A stretch of 64,000 nt of DNA from Amblyomma americanum (lineage: Eukaryota; Arthropoda; Arachnida; Ixodida; Ixodidae), in assembly GCF_052857255.1 (NCBI RefSeq), contig NC_135498.1, positions 158,271,124-158,335,123 of the forward strand, written 5' to 3'. A program made the translations under genes and the position numbers. Positions 48,800 to 59,283 of the stretch are shown here, in pieces. The notes under the pieces were generated by a model, which made no database searches, was not told the DNA's origin, and saw nothing but the letters and a program-made list of their open reading frames with translations. Position 1 is the first letter of the stretch. Every line of letters begins with the position of its first letter.

Positions 48800-49395
48800 A
48801 GCGCTCGCAGTAGCAATAAAACGACAAGCAGAAGCGCGCAAAAACACGGTGAAAAACAGTCGCAACCATCGCTTCCCAACAATCCAATGGACAGTGTTTT
48901 ATCGACCACCACGAATTGAACATGGCCACGGAAACGACAGAGTAAAGAAAATTCGCACACAAGCACGAATAAGCGTTGTTTCGTTTACTGCCGCACAGAC
49001 ATCCCAGGCTGTCGAACGAACGTCGCCTCCGCTCGCGATCTATACGCTCCCTGGAGTGAAGCGAAGTGATTTCGCGGTGATTTCGCATTGACTTTGCAGC
49101 TACGATTGCGGGGTGTGATCCAAAGCTGCCTGTATACCGTGCACGCTAAAGGACAATGTAAACACAACCGATTTCTTCTCGCTAATATATCTGATTATTT
49201 TTCTATGGGGGGAGGATTTTTTCATCGGAAACCGATGCACTTGCAGCATTAATTAAGCGTCCGTTCTGAGTGCCATGGCACTGGCCATGTAGTGTATGAA
49301 CGGGTCTCACAGATATGTAATTAAAATGAGCGCGAAGATGCCAATTCGCTTTAAGGCAAACACCACTGTTGCTTGCCACTTGTATTTTTGTTCGT
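48800..49395. other. No recognised gene
   Basis: Overlapping frames on both strands lack known motifs. Confidence 0.3.
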
Positions 49396-49399
49396 TAGC

Positions 49400-49852
49400 G
49401 TCCTTGCGCTGCTTTAAACGCAGCAGCGTTAAGGCTCCCGTTCTGCAGGAAATCCGCCGTTGTCGTCGGCATTGTGCGCGGTAAATCCCCGGGGAAACAG
49501 CCTATGTGGGCCACCTAGTTCACGTGACCTTGGGACGTCATCAAAACCTCCCACCAGATTATGAGCAAACTGACCACCATGGCAGGTGGCCATTAAATTA
49601 ATAATTGCCCTTAAAAGGTTGCTCAGGAAGAGCAACCTGAATGGGACAAATCACACTGGTGGCAGCATCTGCCATCTCAGAGCAGTGGTGTATTGCTAAA
49701 CTGCTGCACCACGAGGACTCCCAGGTATCTATGAATGTAAAGTCGAGAGTGACCAGTTCCGCACATATATATGGGCATTAACCCATTAACGCTTTAGAGT
49801 CATACCTTTAAGGCGGAGCTTAAGTGGCTGTTGAAATTTTTACTTTCTTCAA
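49400..49852 (+). repeat. Unnamed interspersed repeat, copy 3
   Basis: The longest copy: GTTAAGGCTCCCGTTCTGC, GTGGGCCACCTAG, ACCATGGCAGGTGGCC, AACTGCTGCACCA, GAGGACTCCCAG and GGCGGAGCTTAAG follow the order of copies 1 and 2. The LINE 3' tail abuts its right end. Confidence 0.62.
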
Positions 49853-49854
49853 GC

Positions 49855-49880
49855 AATCAATCAATCAATCAATCAATCAA
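49855..49880 (-). repeat. TTGA tail of the LINE
   Basis: About six TCAA units on the plus strand next to ACTTTATTCAG. A short tandem repeat in place of poly(A) is usual for CR1-type LINEs. Confidence 0.8.
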
Positions 49881-50040
49881 CTTTATTCAGCATTTTTTGT
49901 CCTGAAGAACAGAATAAAATGCTAGGGTAGGAGCAAAAAGCCACAAACTCAGTAGCTTGACGAGGCTCCCACCCCTAATTGACAAGGCCAACAGACTGTC
50001 ACGTTATTACATATATATATACACACACACATACACACAT

Positions 50041-50072
<32 letters not shown>

Positions 50073-50073
<1 letters not shown>

Positions 50074-50246
50074 GTGTCAAGGCGTTTATTTGAAGCACAG
50101 GTCGGTTGATCTTGGTTGACCGGCGACACGACGGGCACACTCACAGGCGTCGTTCGAAAAACCCAGCTGCACTTCGTCTGCTTCTTCGTTGACCCGCTTG
50201 AACTCGTCCGCTTCATCGTTGCGCTGCGCCTGTCGGTCCCATTACA
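50073..50246 (-). repeat. 3' LTR of gypsy element 3
   Basis: On the minus strand it begins TGTAATGGGACCGACAGGCG and ends CGCCTTGACACT. A GGAGGGAGAG polypurine tract precedes it (50250-50260). Confidence 0.92.
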
Positions 50247-50283
50247 ATTACTCTCCCTCCGAAAAAGGAGCCATCCTGGCGAC

Positions 50284-52452
50284 TTACGGAGAGGAGAGGA
50301 TGGGCGGGTCATAGTAAGGCTTGAGGCGCTCAACGTGCACAGTTTCGCGGCCCCGGCGACGGTGGTCCGAAGAGGGAACGAGCGGCTCAACGATATAAGT
50401 CACCGGAGAAGTTTGGTGGACAACCCGGTAAGGTCCGTGAAAGCGAGACAGTAGTTTCGTGGCGAGGCCGGGAGTGGAGGAAGGCACCCAGAGCCAAACG
50501 AGGGCGCCAGATGGGTATGACGCTGGAGGGTCCGGGGAATCCCGACGGTGCTTCTGATCCCATTGTTGCTGTGTGGTGAAAGAGCGGGCAAGTTGCCGGC
50601 ATTCTTCGGCATACAGGTGAGCTTCGGAGAGTAAGGTGGTCTCGGAAGGGTCAGGGTGATAAGGAAGGATGGTGTCCATAGTGGATGTAGGCTCCCGGCC
50701 ATATAAGAGGAAGAAAGGAGAAAACCCCGTTGTTGTCTGAGTAGCTGTGTTATACGCGTACGTGACGAACGGGAGCACTTGATCCCAGTTGGAGTGGGCG
50801 GTGTCAACGTACATGGCGAGCATGTCACTCAGAGTGCGGTTGAACCGCTCAGTCATGCCGTTGGTCTGGGGGTGATAGGCGCTGGTGTAGCGATGAACGA
50901 TTTGGCATTGCTTGAGCAGGGCCTCGACGGCGTCCGAGAGAAAAACACGGCCGCGGTCACTTAGAAGTTCTTTCGGGGCGCCGTGACGAAGAACAAGACT
51001 ATGTAGAATGAAGTGAGCGACATCGTTTGCGGTAGCAGATTTGAGAGCCGACGTTTCGACGTAACGGGTGAGATGGTCAACGGCAACAATGATCCACCGA
51101 TTATTAGCCGAAGTAGTTGGAAGCGGGCCATAAAGATCAATGCCGACGCGGTCAAAGGGACGGCCAGGGCAAGGTAACGGCTGCAAAGGAGCGGCGGCGG
51201 GGTGGGGAGGTTTCTTGCGACGTTGGCAGGCGGTGCATGACCGAATGTGCTGACGTATGTAGCGGTACATACCTCGCCAGTAGAATCGCTGACGAAGACG
51301 AGCATATGTTTTCAGTACACCGGCGTGGCCGCATTGTGGAGCGGCGTGAAAAGAGGCACAGATTGTAGCACGGAGGTGTCGAGGGATGACCAACAGCCAC
51401 TTCCGGCCGTCGGGGAGGTAATTTTGGCGGTATAAGAGGCCATCACGAACGGCGAAGTGGTGGGCTTGGCGGCGAAGGGTCCGGGTCGAATGATGCGGCG
51501 AGGGAGTGTTCAGGAAGTTTAGCAGCGAGGTGATCCAAGGATCCTTCAGTTGTTCGGAGAGCATATCAGGGATGTTGAACGAAGAGAATTCGTAGGCACA
51601 GACGAGGGCAGAGGTTGACTCGCATGGGAGTGGTGAACGAGAAAGGGCGTCGGCGTCCGAGTGCTTGCGGGCGGAGCGATAAATGACGTGTATATCAAAC
51701 TCCTGGAGACGTAAAGCCCAGCGGGCGAGTCGGCCAGAAGGATCTTTGAGGGAGGATAGCCAGCATAGGGCGTGGTGGTCTGTGACGACATAGAATGGCC
51801 GGCCGTAAAGGTAAGGGCGGAACTTGCCAATTGCCCAAATGATGGCGAGACATTCTTTTTCTGTGACAGAATAGTTTGATTCCGCCTTGGTGAGGGCGCG
51901 GCTGGCGTAAGCGACGACGTATTCCGGATACCCAGGCTTTCGCTGGGCAAGAACTGCGCCCAAGCCCACACCGCTCGCGTCAGTGTGAACTTCTGTCGGA
52001 CAGGCGGAATCAAAATGGCGAAGGATGGGGGGAGAGACCAGCAGGCGGCGTAAAGTGCTGAACGCGGTATCGCAGGCGGGGGACCAAGACGAAAGGTTCG
52101 GGCTGCCGGCAAGAAGCTGCGTTAAAGGGGCGATGATACTGGCGAAATTTCGGACGAAGCGGCGAAAATATGAGCATAAGCCTATAAAACTGCGAAGTTC
52201 TTTTAAGGTGGTTGGTTTGGGGAAGTCAGCGACGGCGCGAAGTTTAGCCGGGTCAGTTAGAACGCCGTCTTTGGAGATGACATGGCCTAATATTGTGAGC
52301 TGCGTTGCACCGAAGTAACATTTTTTCAAGTTTAGTTGGAGGCCGGCGTCAGTAAGGCTAGTGAGTACGCGCTGAAGGCGGTGCAGATGGGAAGGAAAAT
52401 CTTTGGAAAAAACGACAATGTCATCACAGACAAGTTTCCCATTTGAGGCCAC
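50284..52452 (-). CDS. pol, second frame: RT end, RNase H, integrase (gypsy element 3)
   Basis: 722 open codons. Homology starts right after the RT active-site lesion ([10 protein letters not shown]). The RT connection ([17 protein letters not shown]), RNase H ([37 protein letters not shown]) and integrase follow. Integrase has the zinc region ([15 protein letters not shown] and CTACQRRK), the DDE triad ([28 protein letters not shown]) and a GPY/F module ([18 protein letters not shown]), ending [10 protein letters not shown]. There is no chromodomain. RNase H and integrase look fully intact; only the link to the upstream RT frame is broken. The first residues are out-of-frame reading. Confidence 0.9.
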   Translation of the reverse strand: MASNGKLVCDDIVVFSKDFPSHLHRLQRVLTSLTDAGLQLNLKKCYFGATQLTILGHVISKDGVLTDPAKLRAVADFPKPTTLKELRSFIGLCSYFRRFVRNFASIIAPLTQLLAGSPNLSSWSPACDTAFSTLRRLLVSPPILRHFDSACPTEVHTDASGVGLGAVLAQRKPGYPEYVVAYASRALTKAESNYSVTEKECLAIIWAIGKFRPYLYGRPFYVVTDHHALCWLSSLKDPSGRLARWALRLQEFDIHVIYRSARKHSDADALSRSPLPCESTSALVCAYEFSSFNIPDMLSEQLKDPWITSLLNFLNTPSPHHSTRTLRRQAHHFAVRDGLLYRQNYLPDGRKWLLVIPRHLRATICASFHAAPQCGHAGVLKTYARLRQRFYWRGMYRYIRQHIRSCTACQRRKKPPHPAAAPLQPLPCPGRPFDRVGIDLYGPLPTTSANNRWIIVAVDHLTRYVETSALKSATANDVAHFILHSLVLRHGAPKELLSDRGRVFLSDAVEALLKQCQIVHRYTSAYHPQTNGMTERFNRTLSDMLAMYVDTAHSNWDQVLPFVTYAYNTATQTTTGFSPFFLLYGREPTSTMDTILPYHPDPSETTLLSEAHLYAEECRQLARSFTTQQQWDQKHRRDSPDPPASYPSGALVWLWVPSSTPGLATKLLSRFHGPYRVVHQTSPVTYIVEPLVPSSDHRRRGRETVHVERLKPYYDPPILSSP

Positions 52453-53809
52453 TGAGAATAGTGTCCATCATCCTTTCGAATGTGGCTGGAGCATTGCAGA
52501 GGCCGAATGGCATCACATTGAACTCATACAAGCCGTCTGGGGGGACGAAAGCGGTTTTCGGCCTGTCGTTCGCTGCCATCGGGACCTGCCAGTAGCCGGA
52601 GCGTAAGGCGAGGGATGAAAAATACTCCGCTCCCTGCAAGCAATCCAGTGCGTCGTCGATTCGGGGTAGAGGATAAACATCCTTGCATGTGATCTTGTTG
52701 AGACGGCGGTAGTCCACACAGAACCTGATGGAGCCATCTTTTTTCGTCACCAAGACAACAGGAGAGGCCCAAGGGCTGTGAGAAGGCTGTATTATGCCGC
52801 GCCGAAGCATGTCGTCAACATTGTCACGGATGACGCGGCGCTCGCTCGGCGAGACTCGGTACGGTCGCTGACGCAAGGGAGCGTGGGTACCAGTGTCAAT
52901 TGTGTGAGAGACGGCCAATGCGCGCTCCAAGGAGGGCTGGGAAAGGTCGAAAGAGTTGCGGAAGCGGCAGAGAAGTTCCAAGATTTGGTCACGGTAAGCG
53001 GACGGAAGGTCGGGAGCGATGTTACGACGAAAGACGTCGATGGAAATCAAATCGGGCGCTGTCGCACAACAGGCTAAGGCAGTAACTGGGGAGCAGGCAC
53101 GGGTATCGGAGAACTCGGAAGCAAGAGCAGGGTCCAGTTCTTCAATAGAGCCGAGGCATTCGCCGCGAAGAACAAACGACGGGCAAGAAAATGGGTTGGT
53201 GACATAGATGGCGCAGTGGCCATCGGAAATCGCGACAACGGCGAATGGAATGAGGAGGCGCTGATGGCGAGTGGCTGCTGCGGTAGGTGTGAAAAGAACA
53301 GGGCCGCTGAGGAAAGAGTCGGGGCGGAGCGGAACGAGGGCTGAAGAGGAGGGAGGTATGTCGGTGTCGGCAGCAACAAGAAGCTTAGCGGAGCGCACAG
53401 GTAGGTCACGCAACGAAACATCACACAGGGGAGAAAGCTCATGTTCCGCACGGGCACAATCAATCACAGCACGGTGGGTCGAGAGGAAATCGCAGCCGAG
53501 GATGACATCGTGAGAGCAGGCGGTCAGCACAACAAACTCGATGGTATAGGCGACGTCGTTTATAGAAACGCGGACCGTGCAGGCTGCGATGGGGTGGATG
53601 CGCTGAGAGGTGGCCGTACGTAGTGAAAAGTCAGACAGCGGCGTTGTCACCTTACGAAGTTTGCGGCGAAGAGCATCACTAATTACGGACACTGCAGCAC
53701 CCGTGTCGACGAGCGCGAGAACGGGGACGCCTTCAACAGACACCTCAATCACGTTTGTCGCTGACGGCAAAAGCGTGCGACATGGCCCGGAAGACCGTAG
53801 GAATAGCAT
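52424..53809 (-). CDS. pol, first frame: protease and RT N-terminal half (gypsy element 3)
   Basis: 461 codons overlapping the end of gag in the -1 frame, so translation probably needs a -1 frameshift near the CGCTTTTGC stretch before the gag stop. The ATG at 53809 need not be used. Protease has [14 protein letters not shown] (D35) and [13 protein letters not shown] has [21 protein letters not shown], then [10 protein letters not shown], where the motif A catalytic Asp is replaced by Ala (GCC), and [10 protein letters not shown]. The frame stops right where the YLDD box should begin, because about 8 bases are missing. Confidence 0.88.
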   Translation of the reverse strand: MLFLRSSGPCRTLLPSATNVIEVSVEGVPVLALVDTGAAVSVISDALRRKLRKVTTPLSDFSLRTATSQRIHPIAACTVRVSINDVAYTIEFVVLTACSHDVILGCDFLSTHRAVIDCARAEHELSPLCDVSLRDLPVRSAKLLVAADTDIPPSSSALVPLRPDSFLSGPVLFTPTAAATRHQRLLIPFAVVAISDGHCAIYVTNPFSCPSFVLRGECLGSIEELDPALASEFSDTRACSPVTALACCATAPDLISIDVFRRNIAPDLPSAYRDQILELLCRFRNSFDLSQPSLERALAVSHTIDTGTHAPLRQRPYRVSPSERRVIRDNVDDMLRRGIIQPSHSPWASPVVLVTKKDGSIRFCVDYRRLNKITCKDVYPLPRIDDALDCLQGAEYFSSLALRSGYWQVPMAANDRPKTAFVPPDGLYEFNVMPFGLCNAPATFERMMDTILSGLKWETCL

Positions 53810-54813
53810 ATCGGTCGATTGTCCTCGGTACGCCAGGGGTTCGTAGGGTTTCGGCGGGGTCGACGAACCGGGGCCTGCGGCGGGGGTATAGACGGCGGTG
53901 GAGCATAAAAGGCCGGGCTGCTAGGGTAGGCGGCAGAGGTGGGCGAGCGCCGTGTACCGGTGACTGCTTCAGCATAGGTGAGCGGCGCTGCCACAGGAGG
54001 CGGTGGGGGACTGGATGGCAGAACTGCAGCGACCTGCTCCTGAATAACACGACGGATAGTGGGAGTGAGAGATGGCGCCAGGTCGTGCGGAGGGCAGATG
54101 GGGTCGGGAATGTGATGCAGCAGAGAAAGCTGGCGAGCGATCTCTTCGCGGATGAAGTCTTTAACCTGCTGCATGAACAGGGACTGCTCAGCAGACGAGC
54201 CACCAAGGGCCAAGCCAGCAAGACCCCCCGCAGGCGCGCCGGACTGCCGCGTAGATGCGCGTTGCTTACGGAGTTCGTCGAAGCTTTGGCACAGCTGGAT
54301 GACGGTAGCGACGGAGGTGGGGTTCTTCGCCAGCAGCATCTGGAAAGCGTCATCGGCTATGCCTTTAAGTATGTGGTTGACTTTATCCGCTTCGGACATG
54401 GAGGGGTTGACACGCTTGCACAGGTCAACGATGTCCTCGATGTAGCTTGTGAACGTCTCGGAAAGGAGCTGAGATCGAGCACGAAGACGTTGCTCGGCGC
54501 GAAGCTTCCGGACGGCGGGGCGGCCGAAAACGTCGGCGAAGCTCGTTTTAAAGGACGACCAGGTGGGAAGGTCGGCCTCATGGTTGCGAAACCATAGATT
54601 GGCAACGTCCGTTAGATAGAATAGGACGTTGCTAAGTTTCACGGAATCGTCCCACCGATTGTAAGTGCTGATGCGCTCATAGGAGGCCAGCCAATCGTCG
54701 ACGTCTTGGTCATCGGTGCCACTAAATGGAGACGGGTCACGCTGGCGCTGCACCCCGTGACAGAGTACGGTGGCAGGGATGGGCTGCGATGGTTCACTCG
54801 GACCTTCCGGCAT
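53749..54813 (-). CDS. gag of gypsy element 3
   Basis: 354 codons from ATG at 54811-54813; a longer reading to 54957 runs into the LTR. The capsid region includes DDWLASYERISTYNRWD, LTDVANLWFRNHEADLPTWS and GRPAVRKLRAEQRLRA. A helical part and a Pro-rich linker follow. The nucleocapsid motif at residues 336-349 is [16 protein letters not shown] and last C are kept but the second Cys of CCHC is Tyr. Gag assembles the particle and binds RNA. The frame is fully open. Confidence 0.9.
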   Translation of the reverse strand: MPEGPSEPSQPIPATVLCHGVQRQRDPSPFSGTDDQDVDDWLASYERISTYNRWDDSVKLSNVLFYLTDVANLWFRNHEADLPTWSSFKTSFADVFGRPAVRKLRAEQRLRARSQLLSETFTSYIEDIVDLCKRVNPSMSEADKVNHILKGIADDAFQMLLAKNPTSVATVIQLCQSFDELRKQRASTRQSGAPAGGLAGLALGGSSAEQSLFMQQVKDFIREEIARQLSLLHHIPDPICPPHDLAPSLTPTIRRVIQEQVAAVLPSSPPPPPVAAPLTYAEAVTGTRRSPTSAAYPSSPAFYAPPPSIPPPQAPVRRPRRNPTNPWRTEDNRPICYSYGLPGHVARFCRQRQT

Positions 54814-54889
54814 GGTGGCGGAGACGAGGAGCGTTCCACTTCGAAGTTCCAGGATGAGCACCGGGACAGGAACCGAGGCACCTCCACCA

Positions 54890-55060
54890 AGTGTCAAGGC
54901 GTTTATTTGAAGCACAGGTCGGTTGATCTTGGTTGACCGGCGACACGACGGGCACACTCACAGGCGTCGTTCGAAAAACCCAGCTGCACTTCGTCTGCTT
55001 CTTCGTTGACCCGCTTGAACTCGTCCGCTTCATCGTTGCGCTGCGCCTGTCGGTCCCATT

Positions 55061-55063
<3 letters not shown>
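54890..55063 (-). repeat. 5' LTR of gypsy element 3
   Basis: Identical to 50073-50246. The minus strand continues into TTGGTGGAGGTGCC (54876-54889), the probable primer-binding site. Confidence 0.92.

Positions 55064-55142
<79 letters not shown>
55064..55142 (+). repeat. (AT)39 microsatellite
   Basis: 79 bases of alternating A/T on the right flank of gypsy element 3. The matching left part (50048-50072) is much shorter. Both belong to the LINE 3' UTR. Confidence 0.93.
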
Positions 55143-55147
<5 letters not shown>

Positions 55148-55635
55148 GCAGGACTTAGAACCAGCGAAAAAAAAAGTATGCAATGGAATGTGCAGTAAGA
55201 CAGGTGCTATATCTGAAATAGTTTTGATGTGAGAAATGAACATGTATCTGTGTTAACTCGTCGCAGACTATTTATACATATGAAGATTACAATTCAACGC
55301 ACAGAAAATGAAAGAAACATATCTAGCAGGAAAACAAAAAAAAATCATGTCAACAGCTCCAAAGGGTCAAATATAATCGGATGTACACAAGTTCACATAA
55401 TAGAAGCAGGAAAATAGACGATGATAAAAAGATACAATACATCCGCAATACAAAAGCAGTTTGTGTCGGAGAAACATAATTAAACTCATATGTCTTCAAG
55501 AATAAGGTATTTCTGCCACTTGTATTTGCTAAGGTTATGTATATCTATATTTTTATTTTGTAGGAAATTCAAATATGTAGGCATGTGGTACTGCAGCATG
55601 TGCCGACCCTGATTAGTGCGGGAAGAAGGTATAGA

Positions 55636-58341
55636 CTAGTGTTCTCTGTTTCTGAATATGTAGGGCACTTCTAAAGGTCGATGTAAATTACATAAGTTGA
55701 GGAAAGTTTCGTTGTTAGTTTGAACACTGTGTTTGTACTTCATAATGAGGTTAAGTTTATGTATGTGGTGTATGGGGAGTACATTAAACGAAGCAAAAAG
55801 TTCTCTTGTATGGGCGTCATATGAGGCATTTGCTACATGACGAATTGCTTTCTTTTGTAATAGCATCAATTTGGTAAGGTTGGATTGAGTTGTGTCCGTC
55901 CATACAAGACTGCAGTAGTTAATATGGGGAGCGAAAATTGAATTATAAAGGATTAACTTAATTTTAGTCGGAAGCATCGTTCTAAACTTACACAGTACGC
56001 CACAAGCTCTTGCCAGGTTTCCCGCCACGCGTTCCACGTGGGCATTCCAGTTTAGATGTTGATTGAACGTCACACCCAATGATTTTATTTCTTTAACGAC
56101 TTTTATTTGTTCGGAACCGAGTTTTATGTCGATATCCCGACTGATAACCTTTTGTACAGGCGTAAATAATATGGCTCTTGTTTTAGCAACGTTAATTTGT
56201 AAACTATTTATTTGAGTCCATTGAGAGAATTTTTCAAGTGTAACATTTGCGAAATCAGTGAGTTCTTCAATACTGGCTGACTGAAAAAAAATGCTTGTGT
56301 CGTCTGCATAAATGATGTAAGATGCAAGTGTGCTGGTGTTTACTATATCATTTATGTAAATATTAAATAAAACCGGTCCGAGTATACTGCCTTGCGGCAC
56401 ACCTGAAGTGACATTTAATAGGGAAGAGTGAGCTTTGTTAATCACGACGCATTGTTTACGGTGGTTTAAATATGACTTGAGAAGGTTACCAGAAACTCCT
56501 CGAAATCCATAATGCTCTAACTTTGTAGATAAAATTTCGTGGTCAATTCTGTCAAATGCTTTCGAGAAATCGATCAGAATACCTAGGGTCATTTTGTTAT
56601 TTTCAAACCCTCTAAGTATTAATTCCTTCTGCGTCAACAAAGCTAATTCAGTGGAGATACCTCGACGGAACCCGAATTGCTGTGGAGATAAAAGCTTGTG
56701 CTTATCACAGAAACTGGTGACTCGCTTGCATATTATTTTTTCTAGACCTTTGGAAAAAACGGGTAACACTGAGATCGGTCGATAATTTGAAAAGGTATTT
56801 TGATCGCCTGATTTGTATATCACTCCTACTCTTGCACACTGCATAATATCTGGAAAGGTACCAGTATGTAAACACGTATTGTAAATGTGACAAAGAGCTG
56901 GAGTAAGCAGGTCTAAGACGTATTTAACGGGTTTAATTTCAAGATCATCAATGTCCCGGGCTTTACTATTCTTTAAGGACATAAAGGTAGAGTAAATTTC
57001 TTCATCAGTAGTCAGTTCAAAAAAGGCAGATTTAGGATTGGGTTCACCTAAATATTTTTTAATTTCAGCGCTGTCTTGTATAAGTGTTCCCGAGGAAAGA
57101 TTTGTAAAGTATTTGTTAAACTCGTCCGCTAGGTCCTTCCCTTCTAGTGTTTTAGCATTTACTGTTAGTTGAAGTACTTGATTGTTGCGTGTGCCAGTAT
57201 TCAATATTTTGTTAAGTTCGCGCCATAGAACATCAGTCTGACTAGTTGAATTGTTAAATAAGTTTTCAAAATACGCATTTTTCGTTTTACGCAAAGTGGT
57301 TGTGACAGAATTTCTGTATTTTTTGAAAGCTGAGAGGTCATCTAAGCTCCTTGTCTTCACGAACTTTGCGTATAGTTGTTCCTTTCTCTTAATCATTTTA
57401 AAGCACTCATCTGTCATCCAAGGCTTGCGTAACTTTTTAGATTTGTTTACAGTTTTCAGCCTAAAACATGTGTGATAGCATGACTTAAATAATGAGAGAA
57501 ATATTTAATATGCTTGCTGAGCATTTTGGCACGCAAAAACCGGACTCCATTTTATACTGCTTATTTCATTCCTAAACACCTCTAGGGTCCTGGAACTTAT
57601 ATCTCTGACAGTGTACGAATCGGAGTGGCTGATCTTTCTCTTAAGAAATGTATTACATTTGTAGATCATGTATATAGGAAAGTGATCACTTAGTCCCGTA
57701 ATTATTCGGCCCGACTTAACACAGTCACTCATATGATTAGTCACAAATAAATCTAAAAGGCTCTCTGAATGATCGGTGATTCGTGTTGGCTCTGTTATGA
57801 CATTGCCACAAGATAAAGAAGTAAGCAAAATTTGAAATTCACGCGAGGCAGCAGTGTTACCCAACAGATTAATGTTACAGTCACCACCTATAATGATTTG
57901 CAGCTTATTTGTAATTGTGAAATTCAAGAGCGTTTCTAAAAACTTAAAAAAGCGGTTTATGTTCCCATTAGGTGGTCGGTAAATGACAGCAAACAACTTA
58001 TTTTCACTTTGAGTTGTTATAACCTCGTAATCAGCATTAATTTCAGAAAAGTCTGGCTGTACAACACATGCGAACTGTTTTGATACCAGCTGTAGTACAC
58101 CGCCACCACGTCGGTGGGACCTATTCAGAAAAAAACTGTCGTATCCCGGGAGATTCAAAACATCAGCTGTAGAAGAATACCACGTTTCGGTAACCATAAT
58201 AACTTGAAACTTGAAACGGAATTCGGCAAGAAAAATAACCAGTTCGTCGTTTTTCTTTCGCGCACTTTGGGCGTTGCAATGCAGAACACTGATATAACTG
58301 TTGCCAGAAGGACAGGTAACATCGTTAGGAGCAGCCATCAA
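55636..58341 (-). pseudogene. LINE ORF2: endonuclease and reverse transcriptase, one stop
   Basis: 902 codons in a single frame, interrupted only by TAA at 57505-57507 (codon 279). The N-terminal part is an AP-like endonuclease: HCNAQSARKKNDEL, TETWYSS, YRPPNGN, GGDCNINL, LLDLFVTN and GLSDHFPIY. The RT has NYRPISVLPVFSKGLEKI, motif A LIDFSKAFDRIDH, motif B SGVPQGSILGPVLFNIY and motif C YADDTSIFF, all with catalytic residues. The C-terminus ends YIFRNREH. No RNase H is present. The stop lies between the two domains. ORF1 ends 40 bases upstream. Confidence 0.9.
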
Positions 58342-58381
58342 AAATAATCAGACAAGTACAAAAAGAGCAGGCCGTAGGCAC

Positions 58382-59176
58382 TCAGGGAGAGGCGGTTGCA
58401 TTGGGAGAGGCGGTTGCGCTGCGCATCTTATCCAGGTCGGACTCACAATCAATTCGGATAACTCGCGACGTTTCCGTTTGCCGTGCGTAAACCCTGCCGT
58501 TCTTTACCCATGCGTAACGCCAGCCCACCTCCCGTTTCCTGCCAATTGTCATCCCAAGCAACTTTTTCATTTTTGGGCACAGATGCTCATTAACAAAGAC
58601 AGACTGTTTCTCTGAGAAACCTAGTTCATCTGCACCGAACCGAATTCTCCGTGCTTTCTGAAGAATGGCATCGCGCTTAGCGCGGTTGTTGAATGCTACT
58701 ACAATGTTCTTGTTTCTATTCGTGTTTTGCTGCGGCCTTTCTTCGACAGTATCGTCGTCGCCGTCTTTCTGGTCAGCGGCAGTGCTTCGCACAGGCACCC
58801 GGTGGCAGATTTCAACATCTTCTTGCGGTATAGATTCGCCAAGTGCGTCACCAAGCCTGCCAAGAACATCAATCAAATTTTCGTTTTTGTTCTCAGGAAT
58901 GCCTTTAATCTCAAGGTTTTTTTTCCTCGAGTACTGATCCTGTGCGGTGATCCGCACCGAGTTTTCATTTGCCATCTTTTTTAGTTGTTCAAGTTCTTTG
59001 ATCAGCTCCTCATTTGTCACTTTCAGAGCGGCATTCTCTTTTTTCAGATCAGCACAGTCTCTACGAAAGTCCTCGACATCTTTGTTCATGTGCTCTAGAC
59101 TAGCCTTCAGTTCCCTTATTTCTTTGCGCATTTCACGCTTGAAATCAGCCATCTCAGTTCCCATGATGAACAACAA
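58382..59176 (-). CDS. LINE ORF1 RNA-binding protein
   Basis: 264 open codons. The first 75 residues form a heptad-rich coiled coil (EMRKEIRELKASLEHMNKDV). A segment NLEIKGIPENKNENLIDVLG then recalls the RRM-like core of L1-type ORF1 proteins, and the basic end includes KKLLGMTIGRKREVGWRYAW. Such proteins trimerise and chaperone the element RNA. The start could be this Met or MGTEMADFK four codons later. There is no zinc knuckle. Confidence 0.82.
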   Translation of the reverse strand: MLFIMGTEMADFKREMRKEIRELKASLEHMNKDVEDFRRDCADLKKENAALKVTNEELIKELEQLKKMANENSVRITAQDQYSRKKNLEIKGIPENKNENLIDVLGRLGDALGESIPQEDVEICHRVPVRSTAADQKDGDDDTVEERPQQNTNRNKNIVVAFNNRAKRDAILQKARRIRFGADELGFSEKQSVFVNEHLCPKMKKLLGMTIGRKREVGWRYAWVKNGRVYARQTETSRVIRIDCESDLDKMRSATASPNATASP

Positions 59177-59283
59177 ACACGTTTACACTGGTCGTAGGCA
59201 ATAGCAACTGGCAATAGCAACTGGCAGCAGAAGCAACGAGAAAGACTTAGAAATAGTAATGCAACAAAGTTGCGAGAATTCCA

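Larger units (their letters stand above)
50073..55063 (-). mobile_element. Ty3/gypsy (Mag-like) retrotransposon 3, young
   Basis: Two 174-bp LTRs (50073-50246 and 54890-55063) are identical by eye. ATAT follows the right LTR and precedes the left one inside a (TA)n tract, consistent with a 4-bp target duplication. Between them are gag and a pol in two long frames. It lies in the 3' UTR of a LINE, so it is younger than that LINE. RT has two active-site lesions. Confidence 0.93.

Noticed and set aside
53755..54597. 280-codon plus frame opposite gag of element 3
   Set aside because: It is the antisense shadow of a well-supported gag frame in GC-rich sequence.
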